Source: a virus
Virus record (IMG/VR): IMGVR_UViG_3300047497_000053
Location: 1 to 64,000 of that record
Strand: one strand, 5' to 3'
Length of the DNA: 64,000 nt
The position numbers and the translations under genes are program-made. Shown in pieces: positions 33,256 through 43,666 of this stretch. The notes below the pieces were generated by a model. The model ran no database searches and was not told the origin of the DNA. It saw only the letters and a list, made by a program, of their open reading frames with translations. Each line of letters starts with the position of its first letter. Within the stretch, counting starts at the first letter, position 1.

Positions 33256-35864
33256 TACGCATTAATCCAGTTGATACACCCCTGATACTTGGGAGGCGCG
33301 GAGGTGAGCGGCGAAATGGTTTGCATGACGGACGACAAAATGCCGTAGTCGTACGATGGCGCGATATCGTAATAGATGTTGATTGACTGAAACCCCGCCG
33401 CGACGATGCCCGGCAGATAGCCGGTGCCTGCGCTTGATAATTGATTCGTCGGATCGTAGAACAGATACTGAAATCGGGGATCGCTGTACGCCGTTTGCAG
33501 CATCGTTGAATATGATCCCGAATAACTGGAAAAATCGTTTCCCGATTCATAGCCGATGAGCGGCAAGTTGGGCAGTCCAAAACCCGCGATCTGCGATTTG
33601 ATCCAGATCGTTTCCTGTTCAACGTAGCCGATGAATCCCAGCGGGCTGCAACTGGATAGGGTTGTGCCGTTGACCACGTTGCCATACGCCAATTGGAAAT
33701 AGGCACCCACCGGATCGCTCTGCGCCAACACATAAGTCTGATCGCTGGAACTGATAAGTCCCGAGCCGTTGTTGGGATTGCCGCCGCCATTGAAATACGG
33801 TGCAAATAAATAAGCGCCGATGTGGTGTTGATAGGCTGGCGTGCCGCCAACACTGACGTTCATCGAAACGCTGAGATAATACGAACCGGTTCCACCCGTG
33901 GAAGTCGCCGTGAATTGGGAACCAATGCCAATTACAACGCGGCTCGCAAATTGCGATCCATACACGGCATACCACGCATCACCAATTGTCGCGCACATAT
34001 ACCCGTTGTATTGCTGCGAGGTGGTCAGTCCCGTACCCAATCCTTGCGCGTAATACCCTGCAAAATGATATTGAGTGAACGTTGCATTCCATATCTCGTT
34101 GGAGAATTCCACGAGGCATTTTTGGCCGGTGTTGTTGAGCCCAGTGAACTGCGAAAGCTGCGAGCCCGCGCCGTTATAAGCCATGTTGGCCACGCCATTT
34201 ATGTACGTGGAATCCGCCGTGATCGGATAGCAGTAATGCGCGTCGCTATTGGCTTCCACGCAAAATTGAAAAAACACTTCAACGGGTACGCCTTTCAATG
34301 TTGCATACGAGAAATCGCCGGGCAGTGATCGATTCGCCCAGCCTTGATTCGCAGAGTAATACGCTTGCGCGGAATTCACGTTGACGAATGCGACATTGGT
34401 CGTCACGGCCGAGCCGAAATAGACGTAGATCGAGTTCCAATTGACCGTGCAATTGGTAACGACTTGGCCGCTGGTAAACGTCACGGTGAGATTCGTCAAC
34501 GACACGCCGGTCCACGCAAACGGCGCGGGTACGTTCAAGTTTGTCCACAGTACAGCGGCCAACTGGCCGTAATACATCGTGGGGGCACCGCTTGCGTTGA
34601 TCGTGATCGGCGTGCCGCCCGGTGTTGCCGAGACGGTGACATACGAACCGGTGCTGGTCACGATGTAATATACCGTGTTGATGGCGATCTGACCCGCGCC
34701 CGTGCCGACGGTCTGCGAAAAACTGACCGGCGCATTCGCGCTGAATACGCTACCTTGGACCACGGGGAATGCGAATCCGGAACCAGAACCCGAGCCTATG
34801 ATGGCGTTAGACGCCGATAGCTGATCGCCTGCCGAATAGCCCACGCCGTTGGTGGTCAACGTTGCGGAACTCACGGTTCCGGACGAACCCACCACAATCG
34901 TCGCAACCGCGCCCGATCCCGTGCCGCCAGTCAAGGATATGTTGGTATACGTGCCAGCCGTGTAACCCGAGCCTTTGCCGGCCGTGGTCAACAACCCCAT
35001 GACCATGAAGTTATTCGTAAAGCCGATATGCGAACTGCCGCTATTCGTCGTCGTTGAAGTACTCGTTAACTGGCCGCCGAACTGCATCGGCGGCGTCACA
35101 TTGTTCGTTTGCATCTGGTCCATGCAGCGAAAGCGTGCAAAAGGGCCGTCTGCCGCCAGATACAGCGGATTGGTCTGCTCGCCCGCGTCATAGGAGGATG
35201 TATATGCGGCGGGCACCAACGACATCGCGCGGATGTAATTCACGCTGTCAGGCAGCGCGCTGATGGTCGTTTTGATGCCGCTGGATGACGGTGTGGTCAC
35301 GTTGATGGTGAAAAAATACGCGCCCGTACCGGTTGTGGTTGCGGTGTTCCCCGAGATGGAATATCCGCCGCCCGACACGAACGCCAAGCTGTTGTTATCC
35401 ACGGCCCCTGAGAAATTGATTGTGCCTTTGCCCGTGAACCCGATGCGCCATTGGCCCGGTGGAAACTGATACGTCTGCGAGCCGGATGGGCCGGTGCCGA
35501 TGTTGACGAACGAATAGCATTCAATGCTGCCGTAGTTCGTGATGCCGTCCAATCCTAAGAGCGATTTGACGTAGCCATTCGCATCGGCGTTGAGGTTGCC
35601 CCAGCCGTTGGATGGCGAATTGGTGTACCAGCACGAACTCGGTCCTAAGTTCGTTTTGTAGCCGCCATTGCTGGAACCCGACGTGGTGCTGTCGTTGGAT
35701 GCCTGTTTGTAGGCGTTCAAATACGGGATGCTGGAGGCGTAGTAATTGAGTCCCGACAAATTGACGCCCAGATAATTCGTGGTCACGGGCGGTGCGCCTG
35801 AGTCGGGCACGACAACGCTGCCGCCCGCTTTGACGACAAACCCGCCCGCCACGGCGACGTGCAT
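33255..35864 (-). CDS. Tail spike-like protein with glycoside-hydrolase-type domain
   Basis: 869 residues. Contains NYLGVNLSGLNYYASSIPYLN near the N terminus, a long Gly/Thr-rich beta region, and CLVEFSNEIWNATFTQ, the [EY]SNE-x-WN motif of clan-A-like glycosidases in phage and bacterial surface proteins (the Glu is the presumed acid/base). A second region, LPLIGYESGNDF, could supply the other glutamate. It probably degrades or binds host surface polysaccharide. Confidence 0.65.
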   Translation of the reverse strand: MHVAVAGGFVVKAGGSVVVPDSGAPPVTTNYLGVNLSGLNYYASSIPYLNAYKQASNDSTTSGSSNGGYKTNLGPSSCWYTNSPSNGWGNLNADANGYVKSLLGLDGITNYGSIECYSFVNIGTGPSGSQTYQFPPGQWRIGFTGKGTINFSGAVDNNSLAFVSGGGYSISGNTATTTGTGAYFFTINVTTPSSSGIKTTISALPDSVNYIRAMSLVPAAYTSSYDAGEQTNPLYLAADGPFARFRCMDQMQTNNVTPPMQFGGQLTSTSTTTNSGSSHIGFTNNFMVMGLLTTAGKGSGYTAGTYTNISLTGGTGSGAVATIVVGSSGTVSSATLTTNGVGYSAGDQLSASNAIIGSGSGSGFAFPVVQGSVFSANAPVSFSQTVGTGAGQIAINTVYYIVTSTGSYVTVSATPGGTPITINASGAPTMYYGQLAAVLWTNLNVPAPFAWTGVSLTNLTVTFTSGQVVTNCTVNWNSIYVYFGSAVTTNVAFVNVNSAQAYYSANQGWANRSLPGDFSYATLKGVPVEVFFQFCVEANSDAHYCYPITADSTYINGVANMAYNGAGSQLSQFTGLNNTGQKCLVEFSNEIWNATFTQYHFAGYYAQGLGTGLTTSQQYNGYMCATIGDAWYAVYGSQFASRVVIGIGSQFTATSTGGTGSYYLSVSMNVSVGGTPAYQHHIGAYLFAPYFNGGGNPNNGSGLISSSDQTYVLAQSDPVGAYFQLAYGNVVNGTTLSSCSPLGFIGYVEQETIWIKSQIAGFGLPNLPLIGYESGNDFSSYSGSYSTMLQTAYSDPRFQYLFYDPTNQLSSAGTGYLPGIVAAGFQSINIYYDIAPSYDYGILSSVMQTISPLTSAPPKYQGCINWINA

Positions 35865-37972
35865 CAGTAATTCCTAAAGATCACGGGGAAGTTGCCGGCT
35901 TGGCCGCCCGTGCCCGTCGCGACCAAATTGGATAGCGCAATGGTTTGCGCCGTGCCCGTGATGGACGCGGATAGCACGCCTTGACTTGAAATGTTTTTGG
36001 ATGCCGCGTAGGTGCTGCCGAAATCACCATATTGATTCACGGTGTCCTGCACGCCGTAGATCATCTGAATCGTGTTGCCCAGTTGCGTCGTCGCGGTGCC
36101 GATGCTGGAATTGTTCGTAGTAGATAGCTGAAATCCGATCCAATATTCGCCCGCCGAGAGCGAACCCGCGATGGGAAACGAGATGTTGCGACCGCCCGTG
36201 AGGTTGGCATATCCCGATGAGTTGGACGCCCATGTGTACGTCGTGGTGCCGAACGCGCCAATAATGGGTGACAGCGTAGAGCCGTTGAACGAGTATATCA
36301 CCAAGCCCGATGAGATGTTGAGGTCCGCCGTGTTGGCGTTCGCGGCCGATTGCAGCGCGAATACGGCCGGCACGTCCACGCGCGAAAAGGTCACGGGGTT
36401 GTCGAGTTGGATATAGCGGAACGTGGCGTTTGATTGCGCTGTGAGCGCCTGCGACGATACCTGACCCATCGGCCACAAATCTTGCCGCGACAACAACGTG
36501 GGTCCGATGTTGATGGTGTTGCCCGCCGTGCTCACCATGCCGCCGTTAACGCCCGATATGGATGACGTGGCTGGCCCAAGGATAGAGATTGATGCGCCGC
36601 CCGTGCCGGTCGCTTGCGAGAGCGACATCGCGCCGACAGCCGCCAGCGCCACGCTGCCGGAATTGAACGTGCCCGTATTGCCGGTGGTGTTGCCGCCCGT
36701 GGACACACCGAATGCCACGCCGCCCGCGCCGCCGCCGGAGCCCGCGCCCGAGATCACGACAATGTTGCCGGTGACGCCCACGGAGACGTTGCCCGCGCCT
36801 GAGAAACTCAAAGCCCCTAACGAAGTGGCGCCTGAGCTGGATTGCGTGGTGTTACCGACCGCATACAAGGACTGCGAAAGAGCGGTTGATCCCGGCGCGG
36901 AAATGATGAGCGTGTTGGCCGACCATCCTAACGAAATGATCCCCGCGCCCGACAAATTGAGTGCGGACTGTGCATACGTATTTGATGACGACCCGCCGGT
37001 GGTGTTGGAGCCCGACAGAATGACGCCGCCAGTCGTGATGCCCGCAGCGGTCGCGCCGTTGATAGAAATCGTCGCGCCGTTGGAATTCGTCGCTTGCGAC
37101 AGCGTGATGTTGGAGCCGCCGACGAACGCGAGCTGCGACCCCGTGAGTCCCGTCGTACCGCCTGAGTTGCCGCCGGAGACACCCGCCGAGAATCCACCAC
37201 CGCCGCCTGCGCCGCCGACGATGGCGATGGTGTTGGACGTTTGCGAGAGCGTGATGTTAGCGCCGCCGTAGAAATACGCGGTGCCGTTCGAGATGATCGT
37301 GGGCACGCCCAGCGTGTTGCCGCCGATGGACACGGCAGGACCGGTGCCCGTGGGTCCGGTGGGGCCGCCAAGGCCGGTCGGTCCCGTGGGGCCGTTCGCG
37401 CCTAATAGGCCGGTAGGACCCGTGGGGCCGCCAGGGCCAGTCGGGCCGCCCGGTCCGGTCGGACCCGTAACGGATAGTCCCGTGGGGCCGGTCGGGCCGG
37501 TCGGGCCGTTTGCGGGGCCGGTGGGGCCGGTGGGGCCTATCGGGCCACCTGACGGTCCAGTCGGTCCCGTGGGGCCGTTGGGGCCGCCGGACGGGCCAGT
37601 GGGGCCAAGCGCGCCCGTGGTGCCCGTGGGACCGGTGGGGCCGACGCCGCCGCCGTTGCCGGTGGGGCCGGTGGGGCCGGTGATGCTGGGACCCGTGGGA
37701 CCCGTGACGCCATTGGTGCCAGCGATTCCGGTCGGACCGGTGGGACCCGTGGGGCCGTTATTGCCTGCAAGTCCCGCCGCGCCTGTGGGGCCGGTCGGAC
37801 CTGTCGCGCCGCCGCCAGGACCTGTGGGGCCGGTCGGACCCATGCCGCCGCCCAGCGCGGCGATCTGCGCCGCGGTCAGGCTGTAATTCGCGCCCGCGCG
37901 GGCGATGGGGATTTCGTCGCTCGGTTGCGCGGGACCACCAGGGGCAAGGTCTGAGATTTTCTCGTTAGCCAT
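35864..37972 (-). CDS. Large collagen-like tail fibre
   Basis: 702 residues from the ATG at 37972. N-terminal [23 protein letters not shown] and [13 protein letters not shown], then ~180 residues of G-P-T/G-x-x collagen-like triplets (~40-220), then Gly/Ser/Thr-rich beta repeats, and a C-terminal domain around [21 protein letters not shown]. Collagen-like triplets form trimeric rods in phage fibres. The repetitive DNA invites recombination. Confidence 0.75.
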   Translation of the reverse strand: MANEKISDLAPGGPAQPSDEIPIARAGANYSLTAAQIAALGGGMGPTGPTGPGGGATGPTGPTGAAGLAGNNGPTGPTGPTGIAGTNGVTGPTGPSITGPTGPTGNGGGVGPTGPTGTTGALGPTGPSGGPNGPTGPTGPSGGPIGPTGPTGPANGPTGPTGPTGLSVTGPTGPGGPTGPGGPTGPTGLLGANGPTGPTGLGGPTGPTGTGPAVSIGGNTLGVPTIISNGTAYFYGGANITLSQTSNTIAIVGGAGGGGGFSAGVSGGNSGGTTGLTGSQLAFVGGSNITLSQATNSNGATISINGATAAGITTGGVILSGSNTTGGSSSNTYAQSALNLSGAGIISLGWSANTLIISAPGSTALSQSLYAVGNTTQSSSGATSLGALSFSGAGNVSVGVTGNIVVISGAGSGGGAGGVAFGVSTGGNTTGNTGTFNSGSVALAAVGAMSLSQATGTGGASISILGPATSSISGVNGGMVSTAGNTINIGPTLLSRQDLWPMGQVSSQALTAQSNATFRYIQLDNPVTFSRVDVPAVFALQSAANANTADLNISSGLVIYSFNGSTLSPIIGAFGTTTYTWASNSSGYANLTGGRNISFPIAGSLSAGEYWIGFQLSTTNNSSIGTATTQLGNTIQMIYGVQDTVNQYGDFGSTYAASKNISSQGVLSASITGTAQTIALSNLVATGTGGQAGNFPVIFRNY

Positions 37973-38186
37973 CGGGCACGTCCGGGGTAATCTCGGCGCG
38001 ACCCTCGGCGCGACCCTGCGCGAGTTTCGTCTCGCCCAATTTCTCCACCAAGCCGTCCGTCTGGCGCTTGACGGCGGAGAGCGCGCGCCCGTTGCGCGCG
38101 GAGATGACGCCGACAATCGCCGTGCCGATGGCCGCGATCAAGGCCGAGACCGCGCCGATGAGTTGAACGATTTCGGATGGCGTCAT
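37965..38186 (-). CDS. Small membrane protein (holin-like)
   Basis: 73 residues from the ATG at 38186. One transmembrane helix ([25 protein letters not shown], ~5-29), then a basic, helical tail ([15 protein letters not shown]). Lies between fibre genes, away from the lysis cluster, so it may be a second holin or a membrane anchor for virion assembly. Confidence 0.55.
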   Translation of the reverse strand: MTPSEIVQLIGAVSALIAAIGTAIVGVISARNGRALSAVKRQTDGLVEKLGETKLAQGRAEGRAEITPDVPDG

Positions 38187-38187
38187 G

Positions 38188-38640
38188 TCACGAGGTCGGA
38201 ATCGGCGCGATCGGATTCGCAGTAGTGTGCGGTGGATAGCGAACGGAATCAACCGCAATGATTCCGTAATTGTACGGATTGGTTGTGACAATGGGATTCG
38301 TTACTAACGCGGGCTCTGATGATGCTGTGGTTCCCGAATTCCCATTTGGAGCAAAATAAACAAACTGATGAGTGCCGGCGGCGTTCGTGACCAACTCACC
38401 GCCATTATAGGAAGTAGAATTTGCTCGAACTAAATTTCCTGGTCCGGTGTTCAGCGTCGCTGGTGGCAAATAAGGTTGTCTTTCAACAGATGGCCGTATA
38501 AGAATTTGCCCGTACACTATGTTTGCATTTAACGCGCTTGGTGTGGTCTGAACTGTGACACCAGCTTGGTTCATCGGAATTACTTCATTACCGACTACAG
38601 TGCCACCCACAGGCAGTTGGTTAAATGTTTGCATCAACAT
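38188..38640 (-). CDS. Small fibre-associated protein
   Basis: 150 residues. N terminus FNQLPVGGTVVGNEVIPMNQAG resembles the attachment region of phage fibres; the rest is beta-rich with no enzyme motif. Confidence 0.55.
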   Translation of the reverse strand: MLMQTFNQLPVGGTVVGNEVIPMNQAGVTVQTTPSALNANIVYGQILIRPSVERQPYLPPATLNTGPGNLVRANSTSYNGGELVTNAAGTHQFVYFAPNGNSGTTASSEPALVTNPIVTTNPYNYGIIAVDSVRYPPHTTANPIAPIPTS

Positions 38641-40529
38641 TACTTAGCGCCTAATACAGCCCTAAGGCCCTGTAGATTGCGAGACGCGATCAACAGATGC
38701 CCATCGCCGGTGGGATGACCCGAAAACGTCACACTCGATAGTATGTCGTTGGTGTTTGAAGTAGGCGACGCTGCTGTGCCGCTGCCCGTGATCCAACCGT
38801 TGCCGCCCACGCCCGTCGCATACGTGTCTAGGAATGGAACTGACCCGTTGATCGGTGTGAGAGAGGCTGCAGCGGTCGCCAGCGCAGTGTTATAGGCGAT
38901 GTTTCCTGACGTCAGTGTCGTCGAGGATATCGAAGTCACGCCCGAGAAAATGGCGATCGCGGTTGGAAACCTGGCGACGATTTGCTGTGCCGTATAAGTC
39001 GCATTGATCTGTACCTGCGATGCGGTAAAAGCGCTGCCGGGGTCATTGCCTGAGCCCTGTACGAACAACACAAATGGCAACGGAAAGCCATTCCCATCAT
39101 AGGGAACATTGGGTGCCACTGTACCCAAGTAATTAGTCAGCGACGATGCGGTGAGCCCCGTAATTCCTGACAGATTGGCGGTCATGGTCGCGCCGCTCAT
39201 GCTATGTAGGCATACGACCCAACCTGGCGGATAGCCGACCACGGACCCCACGGCCACCGCATTGGCGACCACATTGGAAAGCGCCTGTATCGCGGTCTGC
39301 ACGGTTGCGGCGGTCGCGTTATAGGCAATCGCGCTGGTCGTCTGTGTTGAGCCGCCGTAGGTGATTGAGACGGTAAACGTTCCGCCCGTACCGCCCGTTT
39401 GGGTGAGGATGAAACTCTCGGTGGGCGGGGCGATGCGATCCATGAAAGTCAGGCTAATACCGGTATTGGTTGCGCACCAACCCGTGCCGCCACTCCCGTC
39501 TATCCATCCTTGCATTCCCAAGGAGCGTGGTAGCATGTGGGACATTTGCGGGTTGATGCGATAGGGACCACCGGTCCCGCCCACAAATGAATCGCCAACA
39601 TACATGAACCGCATCAAGCCATCGAATGGCGCGGGGGCGATTGTGTCATGAGAGCCCGTGTAGACTCCGCCAAAATCCACGCCCACGTACGTGATCTTTC
39701 GTGTGGCGATGCTCCCCCAATTCAATGTGACGTAGTTGACACTGCCGTCCAATGGATTGCAGTAATAGCCATTCGCGTCATCGCAGACAACGTAGACCGA
39801 GGTGGAGTCCGGATTCGTCGTCCAGTTGTTTGCCATCGTGGCCACTTTCGTGGACCCCACATAGCCCGTGATTTGATTGACCTGTCCTGCCCCCGTGCCG
39901 GAGATGATCGCGACGGTGTAATAGATGTACCAGTTGTTACTCGCGTTAGCACCGGAAGCCAACGTGATCGTATTCGAGCCCCCGCCTTGCGCAGTCCCCG
40001 TGTTGGTGAGTGGCTGAAACTTCCCGACATAAACATCATCCACCCAAAGACTAAATCCGCTGCCGCTGCCGTACTTCAAGATGTCCAGCACAGAGCCCGT
40101 GTGAAAAAACTGGACACTGAAATCAGCGGCAGCCGTGGAGTAATTTGTTTGAAGGATTTGATTTTGGGGGACTGCGGTATTTCGTATGCCGAAGTTGGCG
40201 ATTGCCGCGGAAAACGAAAAGAGCAGCGTGTTGGGCGTGTTCGTCGTGCCGGGACTCGTGACAGCGTTGACACGCTTCGTCCCAGACTGCGTCCCTGAGT
40301 AGGTGATGGTGGGCTTGGTGCTGGCGGGTATCGGTTTCGCTCCGCCTTTCCCTGCCTCGCGTACTGCCAGGCTTGTGCTTGCGCTCTGCCATGAAGTGCC
40401 GTTGCATGTGAATACGCTATTGACGCCTGACACATAGGCTGTTGTTCCGGCAGAAACGCTGGTTGGCGGAAAGGCGGAATTCAAAGAACCTATTGAAATA
40501 AAGCTGCCTAAGTTCGTGACCTGGCTCAT
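38640..40529 (-). CDS. SGNH-hydrolase-type fibre protein
   Basis: 629 residues. A FMYVGDSFVGGTGG block (GDS, nucleophile serine, ~residue 310) and a C-terminal HPTGDGH block (Asp-x-x-His region) are the SGNH/GDSL signatures. A ~100-residue beta insert with TGGTFTVSITYGG lies between them. The N-terminal ~290 residues are a beta-rich fibre or attachment part. It likely deacetylates host surface glycans during adsorption. Confidence 0.75.
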   Translation of the reverse strand: MSQVTNLGSFISIGSLNSAFPPTSVSAGTTAYVSGVNSVFTCNGTSWQSASTSLAVREAGKGGAKPIPASTKPTITYSGTQSGTKRVNAVTSPGTTNTPNTLLFSFSAAIANFGIRNTAVPQNQILQTNYSTAAADFSVQFFHTGSVLDILKYGSGSGFSLWVDDVYVGKFQPLTNTGTAQGGGSNTITLASGANASNNWYIYYTVAIISGTGAGQVNQITGYVGSTKVATMANNWTTNPDSTSVYVVCDDANGYYCNPLDGSVNYVTLNWGSIATRKITYVGVDFGGVYTGSHDTIAPAPFDGLMRFMYVGDSFVGGTGGPYRINPQMSHMLPRSLGMQGWIDGSGGTGWCATNTGISLTFMDRIAPPTESFILTQTGGTGGTFTVSITYGGSTQTTSAIAYNATAATVQTAIQALSNVVANAVAVGSVVGYPPGWVVCLHSMSGATMTANLSGITGLTASSLTNYLGTVAPNVPYDGNGFPLPFVLFVQGSGNDPGSAFTASQVQINATYTAQQIVARFPTAIAIFSGVTSISSTTLTSGNIAYNTALATAAASLTPINGSVPFLDTYATGVGGNGWITGSGTAASPTSNTNDILSSVTFSGHPTGDGHLLIASRNLQGLRAVLGAK

Positions 40530-41077
40530 GTTCCGACTCCAATAAATGTCACGATGTCATTAAGCGCTGCGGCGCCAGTGACCGTACACGTAGTCGCTGA
40601 CTGTGCGGTCTGGGTAAACAATATTTGCCCGGTCACATCGTTTACCCAGCACGCCCAATTGTTAGCGACACTTGAAAAAGTCAATACGATGGTGCAGCTG
40701 CCTGCAGCACCGACTTTGAAATTTCCGCTAGCAACTGTCACTCCTTTCAGGTAAACGGCGCCGCCTGTCAATGCTGAATTGGAACAACCCGAAGCAGTGT
40801 AAGAGGCCAGCCCTAGACTGACCCCGCTATCCGCCGCCCCGCCCGACCCGTTGCCGGTGAGCACGTCGGTGGTGGAGGGAATGGAGCCGCCGCCGCCCGT
40901 CGCATTGATCGTGACCGCGCCCGTGCCCGACGTGGGCGAAATCGTCACTCCGGTCCCCGCAATAATCTGCGACACTGGCGTCACGTTGGAATTGCCGCCG
41001 TTGCTGTTTTGATCCCACGCAGGCGTTAACACCAGCAGCGCCAACGCCCCCCAGCTCAAGCGACGAAACAGGGTCAT
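40526..41077 (-). CDS. Beta-rich fibre protein with signal-peptide-like N terminus
   Basis: 183 residues. Starts MTLFRRLSWGALALLVLTPAW, a basic stretch plus hydrophobic core like a Sec signal, then a fibre-type Gly/Ser/Thr region (TTDVLTGNGSGGAADSGVS). A signal sequence is unexpected for a virion protein assembled in the cytoplasm. Confidence 0.6.
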   Translation of the reverse strand: MTLFRRLSWGALALLVLTPAWDQNSNGGNSNVTPVSQIIAGTGVTISPTSGTGAVTINATGGGGSIPSTTDVLTGNGSGGAADSGVSLGLASYTASGCSNSALTGGAVYLKGVTVASGNFKVGAAGSCTIVLTFSSVANNWACWVNDVTGQILFTQTAQSATTCTVTGAAALNDIVTFIGVGT

Positions 41078-41721
41078 ATTGTCACCACGTTGTACTGCAG
41101 GACGTGCGCAAGCACCGAACCCGACCCCGAATTAAGCAAAATCCGCACGAAACGCGGCGCAAATAAATAGTTCGTCTGCAAACTCACCGTGGCGCCCACT
41201 GCATTTGTATCCGACGTGTTGATCCAGGTCATGGCAGACGGCGCGATGGGTTTCACCGTGCCGTTAGGATTGTCGTACGTAGACTGAATCGTGTAATTCA
41301 CGGTGCCCGTGACCACGGTCTGAATGCCGACCTGCGGCGATGCCCATTCGTCAAGCGCCGCCCAATTGCTGGTGGCGATGCCGTTGGTACCGACCGTCAC
41401 CGCGGCGGTGGCTGCGCCTGAAATAGTCACCGAGGTCACGGTCGCGTAACTCAACACCGACGCATAAGACGACGCAGCCGATCCCACGATCGTTTCCGAC
41501 AACGCATCGCCCGCAACGCTGGTTCCAGTGATCGTGAAGTTGTGCGTTGAATCTGCGGTGGTGATGAGCACTTGGCGGGGTGTGTCCATGACCGCGACGC
41601 CGTTTGTCACCAGCGCGCCGTTCAGCGTCAGCGGTCCTGCTGCGCCGGGCGTTTGCGATAGCGCAATGGCGTTTGCGCTGGCGGCCGCCAACGGCCCTAC
41701 GGTGATCGTCACTGGACGCAT
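41074..41721 (-). CDS. Virion protein, first gene after the late terminator
   Basis: 215 residues, beta-rich (VTITVGPLAAASANAIALSQ, TVTSVTISGAATAAVTVGTNG). The C-terminal part contains NYLFAPRFVRILLNSGSGS. Family not recognised; probably a neck or decoration protein. Confidence 0.55.
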   Translation of the reverse strand: MRPVTITVGPLAAASANAIALSQTPGAAGPLTLNGALVTNGVAVMDTPRQVLITTADSTHNFTITGTSVAGDALSETIVGSAASSYASVLSYATVTSVTISGAATAAVTVGTNGIATSNWAALDEWASPQVGIQTVVTGTVNYTIQSTYDNPNGTVKPIAPSAMTWINTSDTNAVGATVSLQTNYLFAPRFVRILLNSGSGSVLAHVLQYNVVTI

Positions 41722-41737
41722 GTGTTACCTCTGAAAA

Positions 41738-41765
41738 GAAAAACGGGGCCATGTGCCGGCCCCGT
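41738..41765 (-). terminator. Rho-independent terminator, leftward
   Basis: On the minus strand ACGGGGCC - 7-nt loop - GGCCCCGT is an 8-bp perfect GC-rich stem followed by TTTTTCTTTT. It lies between the basic-protein gene (ending 41792) and the next gene (starting 41721), separating the capsid block from the fibre block. Confidence 0.8.
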
Positions 41766-41791
41766 CACCGCCGCCCACCGATCACCCAACC

Positions 41792-42199
41792 TCAATCCGA
41801 CGAATCCTTCTCGAAACTGTGCCCTTGCGGCGCTTTGCCATAGCGCGCCGACGTGAACGGGCTGGAATCTGAGCCCGTGCGACCGCCATTTTTGCGTGGC
41901 ATGCGCCCGGCGTGCTCTTTCGCCTTGTCGCCGTGCATCTTCATTTCGGTTTTGCCGCCCGACTTGCGCGCGGCCCGGCCACCCGTCGCCAACGCGGCCG
42001 GCGCTGCGCCGCCCGTCGCGCGTGCCGTGACGCCGCCCGTGGCTTTCTTGGTGCGACCGCCCTTCTTCATCTCCTCGGCTTCCTTGGAGACTTTGTTGTC
42101 GGCCGTGTAATCCATCGGCTTGTCTTTCACATCCGCTTCCGCATCGTTGCGCTCGCCTTGGCCGGCTTCGCCGCCGCTCGCTCGCTTCTTGCCTTTCAT
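41792..42199 (-). CDS. Basic KxGG-rich protein
   Basis: 135 residues, very basic (GGRTKKATGGVTARATGG, RAARKSGGKTEMKMHGDK, KEHAGRMPRKNGGRTG). The repeated RK-x-GGR/HAGR-x-PR-x-x-GG elements also occur in the 47985 protein. A DNA-condensing or virion-internal role is plausible from charge. Confidence 0.65.
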   Translation of the reverse strand: MKGKKRASGGEAGQGERNDAEADVKDKPMDYTADNKVSKEAEEMKKGGRTKKATGGVTARATGGAAPAALATGGRAARKSGGKTEMKMHGDKAKEHAGRMPRKNGGRTGSDSSPFTSARYGKAPQGHSFEKDSSD

Positions 42200-42214
42200 T
42201 CGCTTTGTCCTCGC

Positions 42215-42739
42215 TTACGATGCGTTGTTGATGCAGGGGATGTAGAACACGGTCAGTGTGCCCACGAAAGCACCCGTGGCGCTGAATGTCACAATTACCT
42301 GAATATCGGTGTTGCCCACGTTGTCCCAATTGCCGATCTGCGTGCCTGTGGTCGGCAACAGCGTGGAATTCAGTTGCCCCAGTGTGGTCGTGGAACCCGC
42401 CGTTGCGGCCGTGAGCGCGGTCGCGGATAAGGTCGTGCCCAAACCGAAGGTCGCGCCCGCTTGCACGGTTGTCACCATCATGTAAATGTCGGTGATCTGG
42501 CTCTGTGCGGGAATCACAATCGGCGTCGTGAACGTCGCCGCCGTGCTGTTGATCACGGCCGACTGCGCAACCTGCGCATAGCCTGCGTTCGCCGTGCCGG
42601 TCTGGCCTCCTAACCCCGCGAGGTTCCCAGAACCGTCGCTGTGCGGAATCGGGCCGACGAGAACCGGGCCAGTGAACTGCGTGCCGGGCTGGATCGGGCT
42701 GCCGTTGGCGTTGGGCGAAAAACCACCGTTGATATCCAT
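42215..42739 (-). CDS. Capsid-proximal virion protein
   Basis: 174 residues. Gly/Thr/Ala-rich with SQITDIYMMVTTVQAGATFGLG. Just downstream of the major capsid gene; likely a decoration or head-completion protein, but family not recognised. Confidence 0.55.
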   Translation of the reverse strand: MDINGGFSPNANGSPIQPGTQFTGPVLVGPIPHSDGSGNLAGLGGQTGTANAGYAQVAQSAVINSTAATFTTPIVIPAQSQITDIYMMVTTVQAGATFGLGTTLSATALTAATAGSTTTLGQLNSTLLPTTGTQIGNWDNVGNTDIQVIVTFSATGAFVGTLTVFYIPCINNAS

Positions 42740-42751
42740 TTGCGGTGGCCC

Positions 42752-43666
42752 TTACGAGGTCGGAAACACGCCGTAAATACAGCGGGGATTGAAGTAGGAA
42801 AAACTGTATCTTTGATAACCTTTGACAAGCAAATTGTCCGTGGTGAAGTCCACCTGCATGCTGGTCTCAAAAGGTATGCGCGACATGTATGCAAGCCCCG
42901 CGATGTTCGTGAGCAGAAACCACGCGTACTGCGAAGTCAGGTAGTCAAGCGTAATGAAGCCTTCGGTCAGGCCGCCGGCCGTGGACAGGATCGCATTGAC
43001 ATCGTTGTCGGCCGTACCGGGGCGAAGTTCCGTTTTCATCAAGCGAATCGCGACCGGTTCCAACTGCGGCGGCACAACGAGCTTGCGCGCGCGCGCGAAC
43101 ATTTTCAGGCCCGCTTGATCGCGAAAGTTGTAACGGATGCCGATCATGGAGGCGAGCAGCGTCGCTTCGTTCAAGTCCACCTGAATCGCGGGCGTGTTTG
43201 CATACGTTCCCGCATCGATGGGGTGATTCGTCGCGCACAGCGCCACGCCGTCGCCGCCCACGGACGTGTTGTACGTGGTCGCGGTATTGAGCACGTTGGC
43301 CGCGTAGATTTCCTGCGTCTGTTGAAACGACTCCATCAATCCCAGATTGGACGGATGAAACTGCGTTTTATACAAGTTGTCATCAATGGCCTTTCTGGTG
43401 ATTGCGTAGCCCAAACCGATCTCGTTATGCTCCTGGTTATAAACATACCGCTCGCCCGCGCCGTTATCGAAGGACGTTTGACCGCCTTCCGTTTTCAATT
43501 GCGCATAGGAGAGGTAGCGCATTTCCGCCGTGCGCTCCAAAGCCATTTTTGACTCGTACTTGGTGAAATACTTGTCGTACTGAGATTCGATTTGCTCGTA
43601 TTTTCCCGTAATTCCCCGCAGTCCAGGAAGCAGAAGGTCTTTGATCGCACTTAGGTTAACGGCCAT
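42752..43666 (-). CDS. Major capsid protein (HK97 fold, Mu gpT-like)
   Basis: 304 residues. AIKDLLLPGLRGITGKYEQ, a long helix-rich N-terminal region (KYESKMALERTAEM), then ALCATNHPIDAG and KLVVPPQLEPVAIRLMKTEL, NDVNAIL. These match gpT-type (PF10124) capsid subunits. It follows the decoration-type gene in the leftward order and has its own GGAG ribosome-binding site (TTGGAGAATTTAG before ATG). Confidence 0.85.
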   Translation of the reverse strand: MAVNLSAIKDLLLPGLRGITGKYEQIESQYDKYFTKYESKMALERTAEMRYLSYAQLKTEGGQTSFDNGAGERYVYNQEHNEIGLGYAITRKAIDDNLYKTQFHPSNLGLMESFQQTQEIYAANVLNTATTYNTSVGGDGVALCATNHPIDAGTYANTPAIQVDLNEATLLASMIGIRYNFRDQAGLKMFARARKLVVPPQLEPVAIRLMKTELRPGTADNDVNAILSTAGGLTEGFITLDYLTSQYAWFLLTNIAGLAYMSRIPFETSMQVDFTTDNLLVKGYQRYSFSYFNPRCIYGVFPTS

